64,000 nt of DNA from Haliclystus octoradiatus (GCA_916610825.1 OU744451.1:1550001-1614000), one strand, 5' to 3'; positions 1 through 25,400 are shown, numbered from the stretch's first letter. A program made the numbers and translations. Notes: generated from the sequence alone by a model not told the origin.

Positions 1-2484
1 GGCTTTGAGAAATTTTGCGACTTCTTTTTTATTCCACAGTGAAGTTATGATATTATGAGTGGTTCACTTGAACTATTTATGATCTATTTATGAACTTGAT
101 CTTTTTCTTACATTTTTTCTTATTTGATGACATTGAAACATTAATGGACGAGAATGAATGAGATGGAAGTCAAACTTATATTTTGTAATTGAACAAAAGT
201 ATACACCTGTGAAAACAGTTCATAGACAGTTTATTAAAAGGTTATAAAAATGATCATGAAGAATATGATCATCAAGCATCTGTGAACAGTTTATTAATTG
301 AACTACTTAAAAACAGTACATAACTGTTCATGAAAATGTTCATGAATTTTTGTAAAGTTGATGAACCCTGCTCATGAAAAATTTCATGAAAAACAAAACA
401 GTTGACATTCGCAAACAATTCATGAAGGGTTCATGCACATTTTATGTCTTTACAAACATTCATAAACTGTTCATGAACTCCTTATAATCAGTTCAGTAAC
501 CGTTCATAAACTTTTCAAGAACAGTTCATGAACTTTACGAAAATCCATGAAGTATTTATGAAAAGTTCATAAATTGTTTATAGGGAGTTCTTGAGTAGTT
601 CATGAATTTTCGTAGATGAACTGTTCATGAAAACGTTCATGAAAGCAGACCATTTAACATCTGTGAATAGTTCATGAACTGTTTATAAGGTGTTTTTCAT
701 GAACTCAGTGATTTGTTATGCAGGAGTTGATGCTTTTTTAGATACAATACGCTAATTTGTTCATTATTTTGCAGACTTATTTTCACAATTAGTTTGCTTG
801 GCTCAAGCTTCGGAGTGATGTTTTGCATAAATTGAAGAAATTACTCCTTGCCATATGCGTTCATTACAACTCATCATTTATTCATTCAGAAACGCTTCAA
901 GTATCATTATATTGAAAAAATTAAAATGACGATTTTTGTTTTCACTCCTTTTTCAGATGGCTGATATTGGCTGGGATCAAAGCGTTCATATTTTTACAAT
1001 GTAATAACATGGATTATGGCTTAGCACCGTATGTTGATAATATTTCATAAAACTATGTAATTCGATTGGAAGACAATTTATATTTAAATTGATGAATGGG
1101 TCCTGCTGAATTATCGTGCTCCCAGATACTGTATATGGGAAGCTCTGTTCTGCTTCACCAACTTTCCATGTTATAGTAGAGGGTAAAAACAAGTTACAGA
1201 GCAGGAACACTCAAACGTGAAAGAGTTTCTTTTAATATGCTGAGGACAATTAAGGTTAGTTGATATTTTATAAATAATGCATTTAATAATATTTTGATAG
1301 TATGGTATTGCAATTATAAACAAAAAAGAACTTTTAGACAAAACAGAACACTTGAAGTGTAAATAAAGTATCGATAAACCATGCAATTGATGTAATCCTG
1401 TGCACCAACAAAAACAGTTCATGAACGCTAAATGGCCCAATTTGTCAGAACTGCTCATAAACTGTTCATCTAACGTTCATTAATGTTTGTAAAGCTCATT
1501 TTGAACTCAACAATTTTTCAGAAGAGGAAGAGACGGATTCATAGTATTTCTCTCAAATAGTTCATTAAAAGTATTAAAATAAATAGATATCCAAGCATGG
1601 GGAAAAAAATGCTGTTAAATTCCTTATAATCTGATATCTGCATTACGGCAAAGCAAATAAAATTAAAATAAAATTGTATGAAAATAATATATGTATATAT
1701 TGATTAATGCTGATGAAATATGACTTTCAAGACAATTTAATTATCCGTTGTTTTAACAATTTATTTTCTAAACGGAATTGTTGATATAGTTTGTCTGAGG
1801 TATTTATTTCAAAGTCAGACTTTGGACCCATTGTACCAATGATTGGACTTGGATCATGAATCCAGATTATACAAACAAATTATTATGGTTCCCCTGTGAA
1901 AAATATCCATGAGTTCATGAACAATTTTTTTTTGGTCCATGAACAGTTCATGAACAGTCATGAACACTTTTTTTGGCTCATGAACAGTTCATGAACAGTC
2001 ATGAACACTTTTTTTTGGTTATTGGACAGTCCATGAACAGTCATGAACACTTTTTTTTGGTTCATGAACAGTTCATGAACAGTCATGAACACTTTTTGTT
2101 TGGTTCATGAACAGTCATAAACACTTTTTTTTGGTTCATGAACAGTTCATGAACAGTCATGAACACTTTTTTTTGGTTCATGAACAGTCATGAACACTTT
2201 TTTTTGGTTCATGAACAGTTCATGAACATGAAATTGCCCAAGAGTTTATAAACTTACGCTTCATGAACTCATGTTACAGATTTCAATATTATAAATTGGA
2301 CTAAATTTATAACATTAAAATCTGTAACATGTAATGTCAGATTAAAACAACTTAAAATGTGTAAGAAATGTACGTGAGTAAGTCTGTGGTTAGTGTAGTT
2401 GTCAGGGTATTGAACTTTGATCCATTGAACTTTGAACATTGAATTTCAACAGATTTCATGACAGATTGACCTTGATTGTTCATA
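1..2484. repeat. Gene-free stretch rich in GTTCATGAAC-type repeats
   Basis: No coding exon seen. Degenerate copies of the palindrome GTTCATGAAC and half-sites (TTCATGAA, AACAGTTCAT) crowd 210-715 and 1395-1490. The densest part is a tandem array at about 1890-2232, entered separately. The rest is unstructured AT-rich sequence. Confidence 0.7.
1890..2232. repeat. Tandem array of TTCATGAACAG / CATGAACAC units
   Basis: About eight imperfect units of roughly 30-43 bp. Each has one or two GTTCATGAACA palindromes, then GTCATGAACAC and a run of T before GGTTCATG. Copies differ in T-run length and in number of palindromes, as expected from slippage. The left edge cccctgtgaaaaat matches the ends of the element at 5680-5920. 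Confidence 0.8.
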
Positions 2485-2487
2485 GGA

Positions 2488-2866
2488 AAGGAGGATTAGC
2501 TCAGATGGCAGAGCAACTGAACTTCAGATTGGATCATATCTGATCGACCGTGGTTCAAATCCCCCTAAGGTCAACTCAGCCTTGACTTTATCTGAAACAT
2601 CAAATGAGTACCATCTGAGGATGGCGGATGGAATGGTCCAGAGGGAATTGCATTGTGAGTAGCTGCGGCGCATTGTTGCGCATTGACAATCGAGACCTAT
2701 CTGCCATGAAATCTGTTGAAATTGATCTGCAGTGTCGCGGCTGAGATCAACAAAGAGCGTTTAAAATCATTGCTCTCAGCGAAAAAAGCCACTCATCTAG
2801 AAATAGGGGAGTGGTACGGGTGCCTTCGGTAGGGCGACACGTCTACATTACTTTTTACTACCTTGA
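2488..2866 (+). mobile_element. tRNA-derived SINE, family 1, plus orientation
   Basis: The tRNA-like head has an A box (TAGCTCAGATGG at 2497) and a B box (GGTTCAAATCC), followed by a non-tRNA body with ACCATCTGAGGATGGCGGAT and a tail around CTTCGGTAGGGCGAC. The acceptor strands do not pair, so it is not a tRNA gene. A copy of the same head and body lies at 59908-60275 in the opposite orientation. Confidence 0.75.
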
Positions 2867-3080
2867 TTGTCAATGCGCAACGATGTAATCATGTAAAATT
2901 AATCATGCTATTTCCTCTGGACCATTCCATCCGCCATCCTCAGATGGTATTCATTTTGATGTTTCAGATAAAGTCAAGGCTGGGTTCACCTTCGGGGGAT
3001 TTGAACCACAGTCGATCAGATATAATCTGATCTGAAGTCCGGTTGCTCAGTTGCTCTGCCATCTGAGCTAATTCTCCTCG
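2867..3080 (-). mobile_element. Truncated SINE, family 1, minus orientation
   Basis: Reverse complement of the tRNA head plus first part of the body, from GAGGAGAATTAGCTCAG at the right end down to the region matching TTGACAATC. It lies tail to tail with the preceding SINE, so the pair forms a ~590-bp inverted repeat. Confidence 0.75.
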
Positions 3081-3525
3081 ATTCGTTGATCACACATTTT
3101 AATAATAATAATTCTTATATATAAGGTTTTTCAATAATATATTATGCCTATATTTAAATGCACATCTAATATAGAAATATGTACGGTATGTGTCAAATCA
3201 AATTTATATTTGGTAAATGATAATAATTATAAATAATACTAAATTAAAAATATTGATAAGAATAATAATTATATAATCTGCACAACTAATCTTTTTCTTC
3301 TATACATATATACGTGTATAGATATTTAACGTAGCATTTGCTCAATACCCATAGTGGACTATTTAAAGACTCAATGATTTGTTTGTCTGTCATATGTAGA
3401 TTGTATATCGTGTCATCATATTTGCTGATATTTGAATATTTTCATTTTTTGTTTCAACAATTATTCAATGTGTCGATGGGGAATTATAAGGCAAGTGAAA
3501 CCTCTTTTTCATTTGTGTACATGCT

Positions 3526-15139
<11,614 letters not shown>

Positions 15140-18100
15140 AACGTTTTATGAATCGAATTCATCGATAAAACTATTAATTTTTCAATATTATAACATAATT
15201 ATTCATTAACCATATATACATATATATATATATATATATACCATAAGCCTTGATAAATATACCTCAATTACAAATCACATTATCGCCTTTTATATAATAA
15301 TATAAATGACGTAATTTTCATGTCGTTGGTTTGTAATAGTTATAATAACTTATCTCATCTTCGTGTTAAAATATATATATATAATAATAATATATTATTT
15401 TGTTGGTTTCATAATAATATTTCGCATCTCTTCTGTACACAGAATGTAAATAAAAAATCTGCTTTCGAAATGTCAGTCTTTTGTTATAGGTCTATTGTTG
15501 AATTGCTTCAGAAAAGCTCCGAAAAAAGCGTCTAGGAGATATCACCTGTCCGCTACAAAGTCATAACACTTAAAATTCTTTCTTCAAAGTCAAAAATTTA
15601 TATTCTCAATATCACATGAAGTAGCTTGCGGCCATTTCGCTAACGTATAATTGGTAATCAGTATATGATGAGCGTAAAGTAAAAACAGACGATAATCGTC
15701 CCGCAAATAAATGACCGCAAAGGCCTAACGTAGTCATGTTGCCCGTTGACCGCAAATTACAACATCTATTGAGAAAGTGGTATGCACACCTGCAACGCCT
15801 GAAATAAGCTCACTATGGAATCTGTAAAAATTATCATAGAAAACACGCACTAATCAATACAGACCACCATGCCTTTACCCCGTGAAAATACTATGAGTTA
15901 ACGGGGATTTAATGTGTTTTTAACAAATATACATCCGTAAAATTTATAATATTATGCATGTTGCTAGGAATGGATCTTTATTGCTGTATTTCAGCGTTAA
16001 TTAATTACTAACTTATGATGACTACCGTTATTTCATTTTAAAAGGACACCGACCCGGGAATAGTAGAATTTCACTAGGAATTAAGAAGCCATTCAACAAT
16101 TTGCGTTCCAATTTAAAACTCAACCTCGCACCCGGAGTGTGGAGAATTTTAATGAATAGTGCATTCATCTATGTATAGCTGGTGTGTATTATAAATAAAT
16201 TTCATTCTTGACACGTGGAATTTATTTTTCACGGTGTAATTTCCGCCAAAAATATAATAAAGTATTTACTAGCTGTACTGTACATTTTTATTAATTCCAT
16301 TTTTCTAATCAATTTTTCCATATATAAAAAATGTCAATAATATTATTTGTTAATTTCTGAAAGCAGCCAATTAGCTAGAGTATCCTTAATTTAACCAACC
16401 TAGAACATTCCAAAGCATTCTTTGTCTTAAACTATATTTTAAAAAGGCTAAATTTCTGATTATTCAATAGTCTTGAAAATATTGACGATAGTTCTAATAA
16501 TGTTCCAAAAACTTACTCTTAGAGTATTATATCTGAATTATGGGAACTCGCGATAGAATAATTTTAATTTCTAAAATGTAACATTTTTTACACTTTTTAT
16601 CCTTTCGAAAATCATTACTCGGTCAATTTATTTTTCAAAATATTTTCTGTTTAAATCCATTCGTAATGTTATATCTTTCAGACTAATTTGGGCGGGACAT
16701 AATTACTGGTGTTATAATATATGCTATTCATTATTTGAAAGCTAAAAATATTTGCTTCATCTAATCCCTGTATAAATTATATCAAAAGGGTATTATAATA
16801 TATGTCGTATGGATACATTTGTCGACCATTGGAATTAATCATAGATTTTCTCGCCAAAATATATAGAAACTTCAACAAGTAGCTATTTTGACTTGATAAA
16901 CATCTAAGGAGTAATTTTGACATCAATAAAATTTGTTTAGCAGATTGGTTCGAATAGAGCCTTTTATTCTCAGGGTTCGAATGGTCACGTTAAAAATTAT
17001 AAAGAACGCAGTTTCTTTTTGCATAACAGCATAAATATGAATAAGAACATATACAGAATAACTTTAGCAATAATTAACAAGTGATTAAATAGTTTTACAT
17101 AATTAAGAATTTGGATAGGTTTTATTTGATAAGTATATTTTGAGTTTACAGTATTAACATTGTGTGCTTGACGTATCTCTAAGCTTAATATATATACAAT
17201 GATACCTCTTATAAAAAGGTTTGAAGATGACGATTGACGATTGAATTCGCTGTTGACACAACAGGTCGACGACCATGTATGAAAGCCAGACATAAGTTGT
17301 CTCATAGCTAAGCTCATCAAAACAAGGGCTTGACTAGGACATTCAATAATGTGACATTATAGTTACAACGAATTTAATGCATATAGGTTTGTTATCTATC
17401 ATCAACTCAAAATAGTTATGACCAACATTTTTTCTTTGAAGGCGTAATGTTTATAACCAATTTTATGTGTGTTTATTACCAATAGGCGGGTCCTATCACA
17501 TGACTTGTATATAGACTAGATGTAACGGGCTAAGTACGGAATCGATACGATGAATCAACGCGATACATTTAAGTCCTAGTTAAACCTAATCAAATTATTA
17601 CTAGTGGTTGTACTGGAGCATGGTTTGATAGGTAATTACTGTACAGTTTAGCCCCTGATTAACCCTAAATTAATTCCATGTTTCAATTTCAATAAAGTTT
17701 TGATGTTGTCAAGATATTCTACAAACAATTCTATAATTAATGAGACAATTTTTGTAACCACGCCTTTCCAACTATACGCAGCTGACATAACACCCCACTT
17801 TGAAGAACAGTCAGAAAGAAAATAAGATTTTAATATCTTAAAAATGTTACATAATAAAAATAAACAGTGAAGACCACGTTATGAGAAATAGATGAATACA
17901 ATTAAGGACCGTCTATTTTTCTTGTGAATAAATCAAATGACAATTGCATTCAATGTGCGCATGTGTACAGAATTATACTTTTTACCGCAAAGAGTGCACG
18001 TAAGCTTTAAAATGTTTTTGCGGGAAATACCTCATGCGGGAGATTGGTAGAAATTGTCATGTTTCCTACTACGTCGTCATAAGGACGCCTAATTTTGAGG

Positions 18101-18776
18101 TCACGTGCATCGGGGGAGGGCGTTCAGTATACAATCGTCATCATCATCATCGTTCTTCAGAACTGTTAGTATACTACTGTATCTTTCTCTGAGGACAAGT
18201 GTTAAGGGGCAATATTACCATCAGAGGATCTATATTCATCCTCAACCCCCGCGTTGAAAAAGATGGATTGAATTAGAATGAGGCTAGTTTCGAATCAGAT
18301 CGAGGTTTACGGAATCCGAAAATGTAGAAAAAATTATCAACCCAAATTAAGCAAACATAGAAATGAAGAAACTAAACAAGAATAATCTGTAATACGGGGC
18401 CAACCCTTGATTCTAACCTCTATGTAGAATTATCTAAACAATTTTCAACTTTGCAATTTAATTTAGAAACTACCAGGATTGCATTCTAGTCTCCGGCTCC
18501 AATTCCTGATCCTGACTGGCAAAAAAATTCACTCCGTTCAAGCTCCTGTTGAAATACGGATACTTCTACCGGAGTTGAAGTTTGGCCCGGCTCATCTACA
18601 CCGCTAGTTTGGATTAGCCTTGAAAATGCCTGACAAATGTTTGAGGAATGCTAGATTGTGTTTAGATTTCTTCAGTGATCAAATTAATCATGACACTTTT
18701 TAAAAATGTTATACATAATGTTTCTGTAGTTAAGAATAATGACGAACAACAATTAAAAATGGTCCTTTTAATTATA

Positions 18777-18954
18777 CAGTCAAACCTATTATAATGGTCA
18801 CCTCTGTACTGCAGCCACCTGTATATAGTGGTCACCCTTGCAATGTCTAAAGTGGTATTTTCTATTGAATCAAGTCTGTATATAAAGGCCACCTGTCTAT
18901 AGTGGTTAATTTATCTCACCTCTGGTAGCTGGTTGTTATATACAGGTTTCACTG
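18777..18954 (+). mobile_element. TA-flanked MITE, copy 3
   Basis: CAGTCAAACCTATTATAATG to TATATACAGGTTTCACTG, flanked by TA. Same interior as copy 1, with scattered substitutions. Confidence 0.8.
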
Positions 18955-21000
18955 TAATTACTTATAGTAGTATCTAATAAAAAAATCGGTTTGGTTAAAG
19001 CTTATTGAAATTTCCCAAAAAAAATCACAGAAAGCTATCAGGCAACCCCATTTATAGAAAATCCAGCCTGGGTGGCTATATGACTTCATTGTAATTATGT
19101 ATAAGAGCATCATGATCAGTGATTGACGTAAGGATTATTTCACACTATTTTACAGTATATATCTTTTAAATTGAGATCATTCTTTCATTGGACATGAAAA
19201 CAAAGAATATTAAAATCACAATTACACATCATTTTATGCTTCGTTTCGTTTTTGTCATCCGGTTTCATTTCTGTATTACATATCTTACGCTTGCATAACA
19301 TATAATTTAAATGGGGGTTATTGAAAGAAAGTTAAACTCTTTCATTTTCTTTATTAATAAATTGTGATTTTGATGTCGATGTCACTATTCTTTTGTGTAT
19401 TATGTTCCACAAGGCACTTGAGAGATTTAAATTTCTTAAGGTTTATGGTTTGATCAAAAACTGTCTTTTTACTACCACACCTGATTCTTTCTGCCTCAAA
19501 ACGTATTCATTAGCTGTTTGCTGAATTCGTAAACAAATCAAAATCTTATGTTGTGAAAAGTTGAAAACAGTTCATAGATAGATAGATCTATATTTGTCAA
19601 AATTAAAGCTAACAGGAACAATTAGGGTAGAGACTACCACTCACAAAATGCCATAAATACATGAAACAATTGAAAAAAGAAAAACTAATTTGAATTACAA
19701 AGTTGTATGTGTGTGTTACTCATGATGGTGAAAGTGACAAACGTGATTTTAATGACTAAATTGCAATATTCATGAATGTTAAATAGCCCATTTTTCATGA
19801 ACTGTTCATGTCCACGAAAACAGGATCATTCAACGCTGTTTATGAGGTGTCATGAGTTGGGTGTATTTGTTTGATAACAAAACAGAAGCAAACTTCAATA
19901 ATATTTACCAAATTCAATTTGAAAAGTTACTGACTCAAATTTACAAGTTTACGTGTGAATTTGTTAAGTACAAAAATTATTACAAAAATTATTGATAGTT
20001 TCAAAATGTATTCCAACGAAATCAAATTAATTTAAAATTTAAGAAAAAGTCATCCTTCAAAATTTCCGGTCAGCTGATTCCGAGATTCATTTTACAGTGT
20101 ATATAACTATGGCTAAAATATAAATAGGCTGGAATTGGGGTACAAGAAGTTTCTAGGGGTTATCAGCAAGCTTTTGTCGGTTTATTTTCAATGAATTATT
20201 CATAAATGTTAATAACTTTATCATCATTCAGAACCTTCCAGAAAAAAAACGGCTGACCATTACGGTGATTATACAAGACAAGCTATTGATTGAAACCCAA
20301 GGATTTGCCGACATAATTTTGTTCAGAATGAGTTCCACCTTCCTCTTGTGACGGCTCTTGTACGAATATGTCCAGTGTACCCTACACTATCGTACTTTCA
20401 TTATTATAATTACTTATAGATGTATATTTTCAAGAAACTATTCAAGAGCATTTATGGCTGACATGCTAGAAAGATACGAACATCGAAGCTCAACTCAGTT
20501 TTCATGTTCTGTAAAAAAAGGTGCGGTTTGAAACGGCGGTGATGGGCGGATACCGTTTTAAATTATAATTTTTTATCGAGTAAAGCTCTGATACCGTATT
20601 ACGGATAGTTCCAAACAGTATACGGATGATCCTTAAAACTTGGTATGTTTCATAAGTAGATTTTCATGGTATCAACTTTATATTAGTATTTGTTTATTCA
20701 AAAGAGTGAAGTGTTGAATTGTAAACATAAACCATTTAATCCTCTTAGATTATTTATGTGGTTATTAAACCATGCCAGGAAATAATATCAGAACTCTTTG
20801 ATATGTTATGAGAGGGTGTTTTGTGGTTGAAGGTAATTAAAAGGGATTTACATCTTCAATAAACTTCCATAACGGTCTTCTTTAAATCTATACTTTGATA
20901 TTTCAACAAGATTCACTTTCTGATTTTCCATGATTTTAAGTTCTGGGGACGCCCCTGAACGACCCCCTATAATAAACGTAGTGTAGTGTACAGTACAGTA

Positions 21001-21098
21001 TTGACTGATCTATAAGTCCCGCTTTGATATACCGCAATTTGACGAGCTTACCAACATATCAAAATCGTCAAAGTAAAAGTGAGACTTGGGCAAGTCAA
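21001..21098. mobile_element. Short inverted-repeat element (TTGACTGATCTATAAGTC)
   Basis: A 98-bp imperfect hairpin: the left part CCCGCTTTGATATACCGC with GACGAG is echoed by the right part GATTTTGATATGTTGG on the other strand, and the end reads GAGACTTGGGCAAGTCAA. A close copy lies at 29216-29326 and a partial one near 25590-25660. Confidence 0.65.
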
Positions 21099-21325
21099 AG
21101 TACAGTACATATTCAGACAGTATATGAAAGCCGAAAGTTGATTGAGTTTTGCATAAAATCGTAGAAAAGGATTAAATAAGCATAAGATGACACAAGATAG
21201 GATATATAAATTAAGCATGGCACAATTTTAAAGAGCACGATTAAGGAATATATATTTCATGCAAGCACTTGCATTACAAAAAATCAGATCGAAAAACAAG
21301 CGATTAAAGGGTGTACTTTTGCGAC

Positions 21326-21481
21326 ATTTCGTCTTATACTAATATGACATTTCAAGGGAATTTAAACATAAACATTCATGGGAAATTAGATACATCAATA
21401 ATGAATGTTCATGAATTTTAATTGTTCAATCCTTTAATGCTATGATCCCTTGAAAATGTCATATAATAGTGTAAACGAAAC
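21326..21481. mobile_element. Short MITE with TTATACTAATATGACATTT ends
   Basis: Left TTTCGTCTTATACTAATATG then ACATTTCAAGGG, mirrored at right by CCCTTGAAAATGTCATATAA and TAGTGTAAACGAAA. It lies just 3' of the WASF stop (minus strand), so it probably falls in or near the WASF 3' UTR. Confidence 0.65.
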
Positions 21482-21557
21482 ATGGTAAAGGTAAATCTCT
21501 TTTATCGATTATCTTTTCCTTTCTAAATCTAAATCAAAATAGTTGAAATAATAATAG

Positions 21558-22427
21558 CTAATCATCCCATTCGTCATCATCATCTGAATAATCATCGTCA
21601 TCATCGCCATCGCTGTCACTTAATTCAACGGCAATACGTCTTGCAAGGATAGATGCAACATCCATGACTGCCGATGATTCTTGTTTCTTCTCTTGGGTAT
21701 TACGTTCTTGAACTTTTTTAAGAGCCATACCTTGGCGAATAGCAGTAAGTAGACCATCTCTTGTAGGCTCATCATCTTCATCATCTGCTTGGTCAGGTGG
21801 GGGAGGCGGTGGAAGGGATGATGAAGCTGTGGACGGGGGTGGTGGTATACAACCGCCGCCGGTGCCCATGGACATTGGAGGAGGGGGTGGCGGTGCTGGT
21901 GCAGCATTAAATTGAGGAGGGGGTGGCGGTGGCGGTGACATCCCTGGGGGTGGGGGAGGCATCGAACCACCAGGTGACAATAGAGGAGGAGCAGGGAATG
22001 AATCATTAAGAGAATGACTAGGCGGGGGAGGCGGTGGAAATGGAGACATACCACCTGGACCTGGCGGGGGTGGAGGCGGGGGTACTGGGGATATCATGCT
22101 ACTTCTGTGTGAACCTGAATCACCTGGGGGAGGGGGTGGCGCAATCCTAGATGGTCTTTCAATATTTGATCCAGTTGACAATCGCTTAGAATATCGATGA
22201 CTAGGTGACTGCTCTGGTGTCAATGAAGATGGCGGAGGAGGTGGTAGTACATCAGACATTTGTGATGCGGAACGGCCTTTAGATGGAGATGCAACAACTT
22301 CAACATTTTGCTTTTTCTCTGTACTTCTTATTTCCCAATCAGGAACATTTGGTTTCACTTGCTTTTTACGCACTTTAGTGACAGTTTTATTTTCATCTCT
22401 GTTGTTTCGATTTCGTTGCGCTCGTTT
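21558..22427 (-). CDS. WASF: WASF exon 3: proline-rich and WCA region
   Basis: Terminal 870-nt exon after acceptor ctttgttgtttag, phase 0. It encodes the end of the basic region, the polyproline segment (profilin and SH3 binding) and the complete WH2-central-acidic module to the stop. The reading frame extends upstream of the first start-like codon at 22373 to the acceptor. Confidence 0.95.
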   Translation of the reverse strand, partial: KRAQRNRNNRDENKTVTKVRKKQVKPNVPDWEIRSTEKKQNVEVVASPSKGRSASQMSDVLPPPPPSSLTPEQSPSHRYSKRLSTGSNIERPSRIAPPPPPGDSGSHRSSMISPVPPPPPPPGPGGMSPFPPPPPPSHSLNDSFPAPPLLSPGGSMPPPPPGMSPPPPPPPQFNAAPAPPPPPPMSMGTGGGCIPPPPSTASSSLPPPPPPDQADDEDDEPTRDGLLTAIRQGMALKKVQERNTQEKKQESSAVMDVASILARRIAVELSDSDGDDDDDYSDDDDEWDD

Positions 22428-25400
22428 CTAAACAACAAAGAAATTTAAAAAATTAATTCTACTTGGGAGTGTTCAATAGACTAATATTCGAATTATTATA
22501 CTAAAAATGTTTAATCTATACACATAAATGTGAATGTCTTTGTATGTGAGTTTGTAGGTGTTTTTTTCGATTTTCCAGCCATTTCGAAACCAAACTAATC
22601 AAATAGCATATCATCTGATAGACAATTGCAAATAACTACCTAAATGGGCCAAATGTTTTTTCAAGTTTTCTCTTTGCTTGGCGTATCGAAAAAATAACTC
22701 AATTCACACATTGGTTTTGTTTTGCTTTTGGGAACGCAATACTACTACATGCTTTGTTGTGTCGTGTTTACTATGTAATGTATAGATAAATAGAATGAGT
22801 AAAAAAAGATACAGTCAAGCCTGTTATAACAGTCGCCTCTATACAGCAACCATCTGTCTATAGAGGCCACTTGTATATAGTGGTCACTGTTGCAATGTCT
22901 ATAATAGTATTTTCTATTGAATCAATCATGTGCATAGAGGCCACCTGTCTATAGTGGTCAATCTATCTACCTTTCATAGCTGGCTGTTATATACAGGTTT
23001 CCTTGTACATGAATTCTCGCTACTCCGATCTTTATTGAAATTAATAAAAAATACAAAAGAAGGAAAATATTGGCTCTACTGTTCCAAACCTCCTTAAGCC
23101 AACAGAAGAATGTCAGTCCGATCCGATTAGAATGCATCGGATTCATGTTTGGATTTGCACACCTTTAGTGGATTCGTTTTCTTTTATAGTCTGTCAATAT
23201 GATTAGTAATTGAAGTAGGTCTATAACTACTACACAAATTGTAAATTTGCTGATACAACTAAAACAAATCTATAAAATATTATTTTACCTTTTTACGTTT
23301 TCGTTTCTCAAATTCTTCACTCATTTTCTCGTACCAGAGTTCAAAGAAATATGTTGGATTGGTATAAAATTTCAAACCTTCTTTGCCATCAATGCGATAA
23401 ATATTTAAACTATTTAAGTCTGGTACTGGGTCGCATTTCTTGAAATTACCAAGCATGGCATCTGGTAGAGTACTTCTCGATACAACTTGTTGGTCAGAAT
23501 GAATGGTCATTTTAAATGCTTTCTGCATGTTGATGTCTTGTAATGAAACTAAACAGAAGAGGAGAATAGGGATGTACATTCAAAGTGCTTGCAAATCATT
23601 CAAGCTACAAACTTGAAAACAATTCATCTTCGAAATGAGAATAACATTCATCATCATTATCATTATTATGTATTCAGAAACCTTTGAGTTACATACAATT
23701 TTTTTTCAAAGGACTGATTCATTTTGAATTGACAAATTGTAAACAGTTTTAATGTACTCTGATATGTGCACCCTGAGTGCGTAATGAAACATGAAAGAGG
23801 CTTTAAAACATCACGAGCTGCCAGTGAAAATTAATGTCGAATTGAAATCTAGGCTGTTTCATCGCATTACAAATTCAAAATATGAGACTGCTGCATTTGT
23901 TACAGGGTTGCCAGAGCAAAAATTGAGTAACGAGGGCAGGCAGCAGAAACAGGCACTTTTTCAAAAAATTTCTCTAATTCATTCTTGCACCATTTATTAT
24001 ATGCTGTGACTATTTGACTGGCAGTCGCAGCCATTATGGATACCAACGCATGCGTATCATGAAAGAACAGTAACTTACAAACATTTTGGAATGAAAATAA
24101 TGAAAATAAATTAAAAATTTCGAACGACCTGGACTCAAACCAGCATGACTTGCGCGCTAGTCAGACGCACTCCGAATGAGCTATGCCAACCGACGAAAGA
24201 TCATGAAACAGAAATGAATTTAACCTTGACTGGGTGGTTATTCTGTGATCGGACCCTAACTCTAACCTTAGCCGAATGGCTATCACATGATAGGACCCTA
24301 AACCTAACCCTAACCCTGGGACGAGTGAAACATGTGATTAAGTGAATTCCGGCCCCCGTAGTTGAATCCATAATGGTTGCGACTGCCGGTCAAATAGACA
24401 CTTTGTTTATTATATGGGCCTATAAATGTTTTGTTTTTGAACACAAGTAGAAAATATTAATATTTTATGACCAAACCTTGACCAATGAGCGTTTATTTAC
24501 AATTCTTGTGTGGTCAATATCAAGTTATGATTGAAAAGTACATAGTTCGTACATTAGTAAATACAACACTATTATGGAAAAGGCACATGCTGCCCCCGTA
24601 CAGCAGGGGTATGGGTCAGCTGCCCCATGGCTCTGGTGCCACTGATTTGTTGTGGCAGGCAGATAGAGCAGATTGTAAAGTCTGTTTCTTTCGGTTAACA
24701 TCTTAGCAAAAGAAGGTTTTGAACTTGATTTTACTCACACATCTTGTCTTCTTTGCAGCATTTCCTATAATTATGTTTTTATCAAAATAGCAAAGATATC
24801 AGAAATGTTGACTTGTGTCCTTTGCCAATTCTATTGTTTTTGAAAACAAAGAAACCACCAACAAAATCTCGTCGATGACGTAGTTTTATTTGAGTATTCC
24901 AGGGTGCAACAGTCAACAGCGAACAAATTGTAAAATATATTAGCACCTGAAATTTTGCTGCTAAATTATTTGACAGAAAAAGTGCCTTGAGTCACCTTGT
25001 GTCTATATATTGCAGGGTATTGGAGCTAATTAAACTGGATAACTGATTTTATTATTCTAATTTACTGATTCTGGAGAGTCATTGATTTATGGTGGCTACT
25101 GTTTACTGCAAACTTTTTGAGCGCTCGTTGGAGATCGAAATACAGACTGAAATAAATGATTCAAATTTGTGGAAATGATAAACATGACACTTGAAGGTTG
25201 CTATATTCTGAATAAATTTTTCCCTTGTTCTTGTACACGTGGAACTGCTGAATTTTTCGATGGTAGTTCCAAAGCATTCACAATGACACACTAATAATCC
25301 TGAAGGGTAAAAACATGTCCAGCTAATTTCGTCATCTGTATTTTCAATTTTGATGATGTTGAAATAAGTTTGTGATTTTCTACAAGCATCAGTTAATCGA

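Larger units (their letters stand above)
15140..21557. other. Gene-poor intergenic region between EVA-1-like gene and WASF
   Basis: No convincing exon. It contains (TA)n near 15218-15240, the TA-flanked MITE at 18777, a degraded GTTCATGAAC fragment near 19765-19855, small MITEs at 21001-21098 and 21326-21481, and a short CATCATCATCATCG run near 18140. The stretch 15140-15330 lies immediately 5' of the EVA-1-like gene and may hold its promoter. Otherwise nothing recognised. Confidence 0.5.
24004..24405. mobile_element. Inverted-repeat element with 11-bp target duplication
   Basis: Ends CTATTTGACTGGCAGTCGCA and the complement of TGCGACTGCCGGTCAAATAG, flanked by exact 11-bp direct repeats TTTATTATATG (23993-24003 and 24406-24416). 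It lies in WASF intron 1. It encloses a tRNA-like sequence and telomere-like repeats (separate entries). A related element is at 37335-37505. Confidence 0.75.

Noticed and set aside
2490-2575. Possible functional tRNA gene
   Set aside because: A and B boxes are good, but the acceptor strands do not pair and the same head recurs in SINE copies at 2867-3080 and 59908-60275.
21620-22054. 144-codon minus-strand frame rich in His/Leu/Pro
   Set aside because: A shifted frame of the WASF proline-rich exon.
24291-24319. Telomere or chromosome-end signature
   Set aside because: Only about four CCTAAC-type units inside a transposable element, with genes on both sides.
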